A stretch of DNA of 64,000 nt from Aricia agestis (Eukaryota > Arthropoda > Insecta > Lepidoptera > Lycaenidae), in contig NC_056408.1 of NCBI RefSeq assembly GCF_905147365.1, positions 15,252,001-15,316,000 on the forward strand, read 5' to 3'. This document shows, piece by piece, positions 1 through 12,600 of the stretch; the stretch's first letter is position 1; every line of letters starts with the position of its first letter. The notes below the pieces were generated by a model. The model was not told the DNA's origin and searched no databases. It saw only the letters and a list, made by a program, of their open reading frames with translations. The translations under genes were made by a program, and so were the position numbers.

Positions 1-155
1 ATGCCCATCCGACGCATGGATCATCTTACTTCTCAGACTATCAGGTGATCAGCCTGCATTGTCCTAACCAAACTTAGAAGTAACATGTTTCCGATGTGGG
101 AAGCGAACCCACGAGTCAAGAGCCGCGCTCTAAGCCACTGGACCACGGAGGCGTC
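1..155 (-). mobile_element. tRNA-headed SINE, head and start of body (continues off window)
   Basis: On the minus strand this begins with a tRNA-like head: GCCTCCGTGGTCCAGTGGC (A box) and a degraded B box near TCGTGGGTTCG. A body follows that ends at the window edge with GACGCATGGATGGGC read in reverse. The same sequence, with the head better preserved, occurs at 57251-57623. It is a SINE, not a functional tRNA: the anticodon stem does not pair well and the 3' half runs into the SINE body. Confidence 0.75.
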
Positions 156-202
156 ATATTGTAGTAACTATGCTATATAACTTTGTATGTATTAGGCTTG
201 AA

Positions 203-320
203 TGCACCTACCAAGTAATTTGCCGTGACAGTGCACTCGGCCAACACTCCGTATGTTTTGTATTGATGTGCTTGGCCGCGGGACTGTCTCGCCACTCCGT
301 GTCATCTGTTAAACATCAAT
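203..320. repeat. Dispersed repeat, degraded MITE (ACACCTACC family)
   Basis: The segment from GCACCTACCAAG to about 320 shares blocks (CAGTGCACTC, GGCCAACACT, TATGTTTT) with 38319-38452, where both ends carry ACACCTACCG/CGGTAGGTGT as inverted repeats. This copy lies just past the donor of the last visible receptor exon. Confidence 0.55.
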
Positions 321-326
321 ACTCAC

Positions 327-421
327 TTGGAACTGGTACGGAGTGAGCGGCCTGGACAGCCGGATCTCGTTGTAGACGGTGAGGTTGGTTGGCGCCAAGA
401 TTTCGTCGATGTCTGCTTTCT
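327..421 (-). CDS. Ig/FN3 receptor, exon j (rest of FN3-1, last exon in window)
   Basis: The exon has acceptor ATGATTTTCAG and donor TTCCAA/GTGAGT. It is 95 nt, phase 1 in and phase 0 out. It reads KADIDEILAPTNLTVYNE, then IRLSRPLTPYQFQ. L-x-P-x-T-x-Y-x-F is the FN3 E-F strand signature. The frame continues past the window on the minus strand, so further FN3 domains, a membrane segment or a tail must lie outside. Confidence 0.85.
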
Positions 422-3400
422 CTGAAAATCATGACTTGTTAGAGTGTAATCTTACTAAAAATATGTGTACTATTTAACCCAGGAATCACGATTATATTAT
501 TATAACATTGACTTGACACTGTAATGTACTGTGTAATGACATGCGTACGCGCGGGTGTGTGTATGTGTGTGTGTGTGACGTCGCGGAGCCAGTCCAAAAT
601 AAATGGTTGCACTAGCTGTACGTGTCTCACTTATACCTCAGTGGCGAACGAGGATTCGATTCGCGTACCTTTTAATAATTTTCGGCCAACACAACATGAC
701 GATCGGGAAGCTGTTGGAGTTCAATGTGCGTTCCGGGAACTGGATAATGTATGTGGAAAGAGCTGAGATGTATTTCAAAGTAAATGAACCTAACCAAATA
801 ACGTAAACCTTGTCATCTGTCTATGATAGTATGAATAGACTTCTCTCAAATATTTGTATCAAAAATAATAATATACCTTTAAGTTTAACTGACACGGTGT
901 AAGCCAGATCGCCGGGCGTGTCGGAGGCGGAGCGCCAGCGTACTTGCACGCTATTGGCGGACAGCGGCGCGCAGGCCACGCCCACCGGCGCCAGAACCGG
1001 CGAGAACGTCACGTTGAGGTGCGCCCAGCCTGACACGAAACCACCCGCGTTCGACGCTATGCACTGGTACACGCCTGAAATGCGTCTATTCATAAGCATA
1101 TTGTAGTAAGAGTATAAAGATCAGTAAAGACTGTAGTGAAAGGTATTAAAAACATGTCATTTTGGAATGCTTTCAATGGACTGCAGCTGCATCGGAGCGA
1201 CGATGTCGTGGCAAAATATCCTTCCCCAAAACACACTACGTGGCAGCGAAACCGACACGTCAATCTGTAGGCCTACTACGAAACCGTTTTGAGACTCAAA
1301 CAATCGGACGAGAATGCCGCGTCCTGCTCTAACAACGTCATTTCACGTTTGTTAGAGCAGGACGCAACATTCTCGTACGATTGTTTGAGTCTCAAAACCG
1401 TTTCGTGGTACGGACCCTGGTACTTCCTATTGTAAGTGAAACCTTGCGTTCCTCCGCTGCAGTGTAATTACGCCAAGTGCGTCTTACCTTCTAAAAATAC
1501 ACGTTAGTATTTTTTGCTCGGCAAAAATCTGTATTTAGGTACATAAAAAAATACCTTCACTGTTGGCACTTAGGCTCGACACGACGAGCTCTAGGCGTTC
1601 TTGGTTACTGGAGTTGCGAATATTGATCTGGAATTAAAACGTTCATTTCAGTAAATTGTAAAATACTAATTCAGTAATTCAATATTATTTATTTTAATTA
1701 TATTTAGAGCCTGCACTCACGGTAAGATGAGTCTCTTTCGCTTATCATATTTTTCATTCAGATTATAGATCGTTTCCACTAGGTCCACGCAGCTTATGGT
1801 CTTTCTTCAAAACAGTACAGTCAAGTACTGGGAATCAATCGCCTTATATTAATAATAAAGTACTAAGCATAGTGTAAAGAATGAATCATCTGATTTTGAC
1901 CGATGTGAGAGTTCCGGCTCAGGATATAGGCTACTTTTTCCCCGAAAAAGTACGTGAGAAAGTGTATTTGGAGCTAACGATGGAACCACGAGAAAAAGCT
2001 AGTACCATCGAGGAAATTGATTCCTATGCAGTTGACGGACCTACGTCATTTGGCCGGAATATGTCATTTCAATGTAAGTTGTGATCTGTTATGTAGCACA
2101 GTATAGCAATATGACATATCCCTCTGTAGGCTGGGTATGACATAACGCGACCAAATTACTTAGGTCTGCCATCTGCATAGGAATCAACTTCTCTGATAGT
2201 ACATATTATTTTGCCGGTTTTAGCACTACCTTCCCTATCTGATTATTATGAATTGCCTAGGCGTCCAATTGGCTGGCTGCAACTGGATACTAACCGCTCC
2301 CGACGACGTCACAAGAGGGACCCCGTTCTTGTACCACTTGACGATGGGTTTGGGGTTCCCCGCGGCGGTGCAGTTGAACCGCACCGTGCCAGCCTGCGGG
2401 GACGTCTTCGACTGCGGCGGGTACAGCATGCGAGGCGGCTCTATTGTGTTCTGAAACAGCAATGGATGTGAGCATAGAAATTGTTGCGTGATAACTATAT
2501 TCAGAGGAACGATCAGGAACTTTTGTGATAAATGCGGGCACATAGTAAAAGTAAATTACAGTATCATCGGACTTTCAAAATATTTTTGATAGGAATTTTA
2601 TGCGGTAAGAGCGAATGGACGAGGCGCGATGTTTTTGACCGAACAACGTACAAGATGTAAGTAGAAGGAACGACGCGCTGCGCCAACGCTGAATGCAAAA
2701 CGGCGGCAACACAACGATGTGGTTTTCAAAATTTTCCGCTCCAAAAACGCAACGGCAATGTGGCCACACTCGATCACTTATGAAATTTCTGAGCTAAAGT
2801 AATTCTTAACTGTCTGTAAAATGCAACTACAATAAACCATGTGATTACAGTGTAGTTTATTTACAGAACCTATTCTCAGTGACGGATTAACCCTTAATCA
2901 AATTAAGCAATAGCCTAGGTCATCACGTCTGAGGGGGCACCAGATGAAGCACAAAAAATTCGTCCTTAGGGCATAACGTCTCACCCGCACGTCACCAAAA
3001 TCCACACCAAAAAGAGTTTCTAGGAAAGAACTGATGTTGGGGCCCACAGGCATGGATTGCTTAGGGCATCAAGTAGTCTTAATCCGTCACTGCCTATTCT
3101 GCTAGTGATATACATATTATGTATATCACTTATTTATTACATAAGTCGGACATCTAGATATTCTATGTTATATCTCTTAAATAAACTCACATCGTTTCCT
3201 TCTTTAGTACAGGAGTAGATCCCTTCTCGCCTCTGGGCGAAGATCGGTGGTAGAAGAGACTTTGCGCCCGCGCCACGCTTCACGTTCCATTTTAACTGAA
3301 AATATAACATTTTATCAGTAACAAGTAACAACCTAATGTCGGGGTATTTTCTGTTTTTGGTTATGAGTATGGTAGATGTTGGTTTTCCAAAATAAATAAA

Positions 3401-6400
3401 CATAAATATTAGATTACTCGGAAACTCTTCAGATGTAAAAAAAGGGATGCAAATATTATACTCTGCGCTTAGTTACAACTTACAAAACTCTTGTGTTTGG
3501 CAAAGTCGGCTAAAATTATCTAAAATGTAACGAACTAAGATATATAAACTTACTTTAACATTTGGCCACCTGTGCAGGGGACACGTCAGCGGAACTGTGT
3601 CGTCTTCATCATATTCATCTGGCAGCGATGCCTTACATCTAGAAATAATTTATTAAGTTAGAAGATTGAAATGTTTCTGTAATATGTGTGAAGTTCAGAT
3701 ATTTTATTTCGTAGTTCTGAGCCCTAAAAGTAGGGTTCGCGTGTTCGCGCAGCCTGCCTAGCATACGCCAACGAGATATCTTACTCTCGAGATAATTAAA
3801 AACTACTCGTCTCATAATGTCCAAATCTCGACATTATCTCGACAAAACTCTATAAAAATGTGTTATTTCGGTGATAGATCTACGCGAGCAAAAATGTTTG
3901 TCATGCTAGGGTCAATACAGATGAAGAGACAAACCATCAAACATCTCCTCGTTGGCGTATGCTAGGCAGGCTGTATGGGCACAGGAAAAGGTAACTTACC
4001 TATATTCTCGATGGCTATCATCATTTACGTCTGGTGTCATATGATCAGTTTGCAGAGCGAAGTATCTAAAACAAAAATTAATAGAGTAAGAGCCTGAGCT
4101 GAGATAAACTTTATGTACACGCGATAATATAAGTATAATTAATAATTATGTTTTTTTTTAAATTAAATAAGGGGGCAAACGAGCAAACGGGTCAACTGAT
4201 GGAAAGCAAATTCCGTCGCCCATGGATACTCGCAGCATCAGAAGAGCTGCAGGTGCGTTGCCGGCCTTTTAAGAGGGAACAGGGTAATAGGGGAGGGTAA
4301 GGATGGGATGGGAAGGGAATAGGGGAGGGTAGGGAAGGGAACAGGGTAAGGGATTGGGCCTCCGGTCTCACTCACTCGGCGAAACACAGCGCAAGCGCTG
4401 TTTCACGCCGGTTTTCATTTGTCCGGTCGAGCCGGCCAATTCGTGCCGAAGCATGGCTCTCCCACGTCTTTGTACTATAAACCGATTTTCTAATGATATT
4501 ATTATAATTCTGTGCAATATTTGTTTGTTCGCATAATACGTAGAAAAGATAGACCAAGTGAAAACCAGCCAAGCGCGTCTCGGGTCACGTGCAATATAGC
4601 TCCGTAGTACAGCTAGTTTTTGATATTTTTTGTATGGTCAATTAATGTTCATTCATAACGTGTTTTACACTACTAACAACATCATCTCAGTTACGTTCAA
4701 AGGAATTTGAACGAAAACTTCCATTAGCTACTTAACCTAACTTTCATATTGGCGCATTCAATAATTGAATGCGTCAAAAAACGCAACGCCAATATTGTCA
4801 TTTTTGAAGTTTTGGATACGGTCAGAGGGCATGCGTCGCGGGCATGCCTCACGTTCGCTGTAGACTGCGCTATAACGCATGCACTTGACGAACAGAAAAA
4901 GCACAGTGTGGACAAAGATATTTTTTTTTAGTTGATCGTTTATAATACTTAAAAACCTATTAAAAACTTATGAAGTCTTCTAAGCCGTGATAGTGTTCCT
5001 TTTAAATTCAGCATAATTATTTTCTACTCCCGTGATTTTTAGAAACAACCGTTTAGCTGGTAGAAGGGGGGGGGGGGGGACACTGGACTCTTAACGATTT
5101 TTTCCACTTTAAAACTTCATATTTCATTTGTGAAATATGAATGATCCATTTGTGGATCCCTAAATCGGAAAATGAGGCGTAATATTTTTTAAAAAATCTA
5201 CCCAACGACACCCCACTGCATATGATGTGTAGGGGAGGTACCATAAAAAATATTTTTTGAAGATTTTATGTACCACTAGATGACGCCCGCAACTCCGTTG
5301 CGCCAAAATTCGTTTATCGCGCGGGAACCGTACATTTTTCCGGGATAAAAACTATCCTATGTCCTTTCGCGGGACTCAAAGTATCTCCATGCCAAATTTC
5401 AGCAAATTCGGTTCAGCGGTTCGAGCGTCAAGAGGTAACATACAGACAGACACACTTTCAACACTAATAAAACAATATTTGCGTGCACTTTTTCCACTAT
5501 ATTAAGAAATTATTAACAAATTACACGACCGGTTTCGAAATTAATCATCTTCAGGTCTTTTCGAAACCGGTCGTGTAATTTGTTAATAATTTCTTAATAT
5601 AGTGGAAAAAGTGCACGCAAATATTGTTTTATTAGTGTTCAACATGCATTTCCACCAAGAACCAACGGTACAATCAATTACATAGACACACTTTCGCATT
5701 TATAATATTAGTATGGAAGTATGGATATGGATTTTGTCAGCATCAATAATATATTGTGCATTCATGCCAAATTACAGCTTTGTACGTCCTATACTCTCTG
5801 AGCAAAACCGCGGACAGACAGACGGACAGACAGACAGACAGACGGACGGAAAGACCGCTATAAGGGTTCCTTGTTGTCCACCGGAACCCTAAAAACGTCC
5901 GGAAAATCCTTGACAACATGGCCGCACTGTACAATCGTAGAAGCGCAATTTCGTAGCGGTGCTACGCCGTGTGCTACGACTTCTACGTTTTTCGTAGATT
6001 GTAGAAGTTGCTTTTCGCACATACGAGTATTTATATTATAATTAATACTAGTATTATAAAGCTGAAGATTTTTTTTTTACTTTGTATGTTTGAACGCGCT
6101 AATGTTACGAACTACTGCACCGAATTTTATGTTATATAAAATATAAAATTAATAAGGAATTTCACGAGAACCGTCGTACATGGACATCTTTTTTGCGTGA
6201 AAATGTACGGTATCCGTGAAATTCCTAATTTTTGTGGACGGAGCCGCGCTGAACGTCTAGTTATGAAATTTCAAATTACATATAAGGTTGCTACAAAATA
6301 TATTTGCGATTTCAATGTTCATGTGGCGCTTTCTTTGGGTTTCTTACCTCAATGAGGCAGTATATTTTTATAAAGTATACCTACAAGGTCCAACTAAACT

Positions 6401-9400
6401 AAGTGATAATACTTTAGGGTACCTATAGAGTTCACTTTGAAAGTAGCAGCGCTGAACGAGCAAAAAATGTTTTTTGATTTGTATGGGCAAGCGCCCCCGT
6501 GTAATGAATTTTCCATACAAAAGTAAAAAAGAAGTTAATCTTTCAAAGAAATTCTATTTAAAGAACACATACACTTAGGGTCAATTTATACTAGTGGATC
6601 AAAGTGCATCAAAGCGAATTATTAAAACTGAACATAACAAATTCACCTTAACTCCAAAGCGACGCACTTTATTACTTCTGAAAATTTTAAAAGGCGCGCG
6701 CATCCGCGCGAATTCACGTGAATGCGCCCGATCAACGCTGATTGGCCCCGCAGAAGTATTGTATGCGTTACGCTCTGGAGTTAAGGTTGAATTATCTGTG
6801 TTCAGTTATTGGGAATTCGCTTCGCTTTGACTCTGCGCTAATATAAATTGACCCTAAAGTATTATTACTAACACAGACATATATCAAGATAGATACCTCA
6901 TGAAAGTGGCACGCTCGTTTTCATACAAATGGAGCGACCATTTGTATGAAAACGAGCGTGCCACTTTCTTTAAGACATTAGAAAGAAAGGGTGGAACTTA
7001 TTTCTGCTTACGACAATCGTTTTATTTATTCGAGTCTATTAACAATACAATAATAACAGTTGCTAGGATACATAAGAATAATAGACAATAGTTAATTCAA
7101 AACTTTAAGTGACCTTCTTAACAACTTTTTTAGTTACTGTGCCGTACCGATAATATGAAAAGTGCTCATTATCTAGGCCAACGTTTCTATTTGAATTTCT
7201 ACAGCCCAATACCGCACTTTTAGGCATTTAGGCATTTTCAAAATTCCGATTGACGTCCGATTTCGATAGCAGACTAAGGAACAGACTTTCGAAAGACGAG
7301 CATTGCTCGTCGTTTGGGAGCGCGATATGGCACGCGAAGTACATACACTTGCGCTATCTATCATGATCTATGTCTGCGATTACTAAGTTTTTTTTTTTAC
7401 ATTCTGTATATTATTATGTTCTATGTATACTTCTATCATTAACTTGCTCATTATCCGTCGACCGGACTATATTTACCTGTCGCTCCCCGGCAAAGTGTTT
7501 CTGTCCGTCGCTGGGTCCTCCCCCTCCAGGTAACAGGGTGCCACATGCCGCGATGTCGCCCGACCCTTATCGTCGTGAGGTAGTAAGTTCTTGTTTGTAT
7601 CTGAAATAGAAATGAGCGAATTGAAACCTCGTTTCCAAGTAATCAGCTGATGATAAACTAGGAGAAGCTAGATAAACTAGAAGAACTAGGAGAAAAACGG
7701 ATAAAATTATTTGAAAGGGTTAACTTGAACGCGCTAATCTCAGGAATTACTGGTCCGATTTTAAAAATTATTTCAGTGTTAGATAGCCCATTTATTGAGG
7801 AAGGCTATAGGTTATATTTTATCACGCTAAGACTAATAGGAGAATGTGGAAAAAACGGGGAAAATTATTTGAAAGGGCTTATCTCGCGAACTACTGGAGC
7901 AATTTTTTATGTTATTTGGCACAGATAAGAAATAGACCACGTGAACCGGGGCGGGGCGGGTCGCTAGTTTATTATGATTTTTATATTATATTGCACAAAT
8001 TGTTCAAAAATGCTTTACCGCGGCAGTCCCCGAGTGCCACACGTATTTTTTTATTGATTTAAATCAATCCATCCATCTTTCACTTACGAAACTCTCCTAT
8101 TCGTCGGGGTTGACAAAAAATATAGAATAGTACGTAATATTGTCTTAACATAACATCTACTTATTAGATAATACTTAAGAGTTTATACTTGTTCCTTGTA
8201 GAGAGTTCAGTGTGAAAGTAGCAACGCTGAAATACTTTTTTTTTCACTTTTGTATGGGCAAGCGCCCCAGTGTCGCGAGTTACATAGAAAAGTGAAAAAA
8301 AATTGGTCTTTCAGCGCTGCTGCTTTCACAGTGAACTCTCTGCAAGGAACACATACACACCCTAAAGTATTATCACTTAGTTTTGTTACACCCTGTATAA
8401 TAGTACTCCGGTAAAAGTACAAGTATTTTTAAGTTTTCTTTTATTACGTAGAGCCAATGTATAAAGTTTATTATAACAAGGTTCCACTGAAGCAAAATAC
8501 AATGCAAAATATTCGTAAATTGGATACCCTTACCAAAGAAGTTTACGCAACTTTTCAGAGCATTCTATTTCGATTTGTTAGCGAAATATTACTATTTGTC
8601 GTTTTGCAGAAATAAAAAGCACATCATAGCTCAGCAGTATTTGATACTTGAGTATTCTCCGTAAGCAATTTGTTATGTGCATTGATGGAATCAGTGGCGG
8701 CCCTAGGGGGTGGCGAACGGGGCAACAGGGCAACTCGCCCTTGCAGGGGCCTCTCAAGGTATTTTTTCGTAAGAAAAAGGGCCTCGCAAAGACCTGCCGC
8801 CCAGGGCCACGCAAATACCTGCCGCCCAGGGACTCGCAATATGTAAGGCCACAACTGGATGGAACAGTCATTTAGAAGAATTGCCCGTACCTACGAAATA
8901 CAATACAAACCGCCGGGACTCTATCCAAACGGACGTACAAACATATATATTTTTACGTACGTTTTTGAAATGTTGACCGGCCATTTGGTTGATTGAATGG
9001 ACGTATCGTCAATGCACACCTAAATAGGTAGTAGATGTCACCCATTTCTGTCTATCTCCATGCTGAATTTTACTTAAATCGATTCAGCGATTTAATTATA
9101 GCATTATAATAGGAAACTAACAAACAGATCTTTGTATTTATAATAATATTTATAATAATAACCACTGTATTAATTTACAGAAAACATTCTTTGGGATATG
9201 CTGTATATCGTAAAACAAAATTAAGCACAAAAAGCATGTAATCAAGAGAGTTCGGAATAGCTGAAAAGTACAATAGGCCTGTAGACAAAGAACAGGCGCG
9301 TCGGCGGGACAAAGCATGTATGTAGCTAAATGAAAACTTACAAAATGAAAAAGTACCAACGCTACTGCGTAAGAAAAACTAGACATTTTTCCAAGATAAA

Positions 9401-9601
9401 AAGTATCCTATGTCTTTTCACGGAATTAAAAGAATCTCCATACTAAATTTCAGAAAAATCGTTCGGCCGGTATGGGCGTGAAAAAGTACCTAACCTCTAT
9501 TAACATCTTAAGGCCACTTGCGCCAGTACGAGATAAAGTTAACCCTGTGTAAAAATATTTGTCTTTTTAGCCGCTATAGCGGTTCTTGAGTTACAGCCTG
9601 G

Positions 9602-9638
<37 letters not shown>

Positions 9639-12600
9639 TCGAAGTCTCAGTCATAGGGTCCCGTTTTTACCCTTTGAGTACGGAAACCTAAAAACACTTC
9701 TGAGTAATGTTAAAATACGTTACCCGTCCAATGTTTAGCTTGTCAATAATATTATCAATTTTAATGATTCGATATCCTTTCTGGTTCAAAGGTTCCACTT
9801 GGTGTCTATAAAGGTGAGTTCAAAGTAAAAATTCTAATTAGACTTCAGCCCTTCAGGTCGATCGACGTCCGACAGTAACGAGGGTTCTATTTCTTCGGTC
9901 GAAAGTTCTGGCCCTTTAGCCCAGACGTTTTTTTTTGTCACTTCTTCATAGAATCGCTGATCAAAGTGTATGAAATTGACGGGATTTGATAAAATAAAGT
10001 CGTCATTTGACTCATGTTATGTCAATCCGGAGGCCCAATCCCCTACCCTTCCTTACCCTCCCCTATTGCCTTCCCTTCACATGCCTACCCTCCCCTATTA
10101 CCCTATTCCCTCTTAAAAGGCCGGCAAAGCACCTGCAGCTCTTCTAATGCTGCGAGTGTCCATGGGCGACGGAAGGTGCTTTCCATCAGGTGCACCGTTT
10201 GCTCGTTTGCCACCTTATTTCTTAAAAAAGAACATACATTTTGATCGTCCAAATCGATTCTTATAAAGAAGCGATGAAGAAATTTTTGATCGGCTAAACG
10301 TCATGGCTAAAGTTCTGGATCACTCCGTGCCTTGTACTGGAGTGGCTGATCAAAGGAACACGAGAGCATTATTCATTAAGACGTTTACCATATTGTATTT
10401 ATACTCCACAACTGATATTAACCTTTACTTATATTAGCTGAAGAGTTTGTTTAAACGCGGTTATCTCACGAAGTGGAGCAATCTTTATGTTATTTGACAG
10501 GGATATAGAGTAGACCAGGGGAAATATATGTAATTGATTGTACTGACGGTTCTTGGTGGAAATTCATGCTGAACACTAATAAAACACACTTTTCTTGCAC
10601 TTTTTCCACTATATTAAGATATTATTATAACTTTTAACAAATAACACGACCGGTTTCGACAAATGCTGCTGATGAATAATTTCGAAACCGGTCGTGTTAT
10701 TTGTTAAAAGTTATAATAATAACTTAATATAGTGGAAAAAGTGCAAGAAAAGTGTGTTTTATTAGTGTTTAGAAGGATAGGATAGGATAAGGATAATTGT
10801 TATGGGAAAATATGTATAGTGCCCGCGACATCCCTATTTTTTTCGGGCGGGCGCGGAACATCCAGTATGGAATAACAATAACAATAATATGGCTTTGACA
10901 AAATTCATACCAATATATCCATTATCCATAATTATCCATACTAATATTATGAATGCGAAAGTGTGTCTGTCCTCTCTTCGTGCTCAAACCGCTGAACTGA
11001 TTTTGCTGAAATTTGGCATGGAGTTACCTTGAGTCCCGGGAAAGGACATAGGATACTTTTTTCCTAGGAAAATGTACAGTTCCCGCGCGATAAACTAATT
11101 TTGGCGCAACGGAACCATCTCTTTTTGGGAGCGGGCATCAACTTTTTAATTATAAATTCAAGAGTATTGTAATACCTCTTTAGGCGGTTTAAAAATCTTG
11201 ACAAAGTTTAGTCTCGAGATACTTTGAGCCTTTAGTGAGGATATAGCACAGTTTTTATACCGGAAAATGTACGGAATCGCATATTAAAGAAGTAGGATTT
11301 TTATACATAAATTTTATACATGAATAAACAGGTAGCTAAAGCTTAGGTACACTATAGACGTCGTAATATTATATTAAACTTACGAATAATATAAAGTAAG
11401 GACGAGTCACTGTGTCAAAAAATTTGACCACGAGCCTAAAAAATAAAAATAAAAAAATATCCACAGCCGAACATATAACCTCCTCGTTTTTTGGAAATCG
11501 GTTAAAAAGTAACCCGACTACATGCATACTTTGGACATATATTCGGTACACAATTTTCTGTAAATATAGTGTAAATATAACTGACAATGAATGTCAACGG
11601 CTTTATTTCGTAAAGAGTGTGAGTGTTTCGTAGCTATTGTCATAGTTTAGTGTGCGAAAAGGAACAAAATTCAAAACGGTTGAAGTATGGGAGTTACGTT
11701 TCCTTAGTTTATATTATTCGTAGTATTAAGCATTAGCATTTGACATAAAATATGGAACTTCCTCATTCTCCTGGCATACCGCATAATACATGTATGTGTA
11801 GTGTATAAAGGTGTATTATATGAAATTCTTACCACAAAAGTATCATAATATCACGTCAGAAATTGTTACGTTTGTATTTTTTTTTTTATGAAATAAGGGG
11901 GCAAACGAGCAAACAGGTCACCTGATGGAAAGCAACCTCCGTCGCCCATGGACACTCGCAGCATCAGAAAAGCTGCAGGTGCGTTGCCGGCCTTTTAAGA
12001 GGGAATAGGGGAGGGTAGGGAAGGGAATAGGGTAGGCCGTAGGGGATTGGGCCTCCGGTAAACTCACTCACTCGGCGAAACAGGTTTTCTGTGAGAACGT
12101 GGTATTTCTCCGGTCGAGCCGGCCCATTCGTGCCAAAGCATGGCTCTCCCACGTCTAAATATCGCGTATATTTAAGGCATCGTAATTATTTTCAGAACGT
12201 ACGGCACATCATAAATCATAAACATATCTAGCTTTCTACGCAGTCTCTAGTAAAATAATAAACATTTAAAACAAGGCCTTAAGTTAATCTTGAGTTTTAT
12301 TTTACTTGTGTAAAGCTAAACGGTAAACTCATTTTAATAAACAGGATCAGTCAAACTCCATTTTAGGTTTACGGGATTAGAGGAAGGAAACGTTGGGTAA
12401 ATGAAAGGGAAAAGTCAATTTATGAAGGCGTAGCGAAGAAAAGGTATGATAATTGAAGACGTGAGTGGAAGAAGCTGGTAAGTAACAGTTAAAAAATTGC
12501 CGTTTTTGCATAAATGGAGGCTTTAAGGCCGGAAATGGATATAAAAAAAAATCCAGATATTATTTGCCAGATGATGAAGTTAGTAACTTACAAAGATTTG

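Larger units (their letters stand above)
4556..5893 (+). mobile_element. LINE 3' region of the poly-G family, interrupted by nested elements
   Basis: The left part (4556-5270) runs from AAAACCAGCCAAGCGCGTC through AACGTGTTTTACACTACTAA to a 14-G tract at 5066-5079. The right part (about 5725-5893) resumes with ATTTTGTCAGCATCA, then GCAAAACCGCGGACAGAC, a GACA/GACG tract and GGAACCCTAAAAA. Intact relatives at 28693-29383 and 49164-49749 show the two parts are one element, split here by another LINE tail (5275-5722), which is itself split by a palindromic element (5460-5683). Confidence 0.8.
6382..7408. mobile_element. Palindromic ACAGGGTGT-family MITE, copy 1, split by two other elements
   Basis: The left arm begins at 6382 (ACAAGGTCCAAC, then AAGTGATAATACTTTAGGG). 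The centre has GCAGCGCTGAA and TGTATGGGCAAGCGCC, and the right arm runs to about 6574. It is then interrupted by the element at 6576-6856, resumes briefly (AAAGTATTATTACTAA), is interrupted again by 6872-7378, and ends near 7408 with ACATTCTGTA. Comparison with 8168-8397 and 40451-40713 shows what was interrupted. Confidence 0.75.

Noticed and set aside
918..1106. Plus-strand open frame over receptor exon i
   Set aside because: It is the antisense shadow of a minus-strand exon with good splice sites and clear Ig/FN3 signatures.
2211..2471. Overlapping plus-strand open frames over receptor exon g
   Set aside because: Antisense shadows of the exon encoding VKWYKNG; no domain of their own.
6594..6830. 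78-codon plus-strand gene
   Set aside because: Lies wholly inside a TIR-bounded MITE; no domain.
11412..11633. Overlapping open frames on both strands
   Set aside because: AT-driven composition, no domain, no splice support, and phases do not fit the receptor exons on either side.
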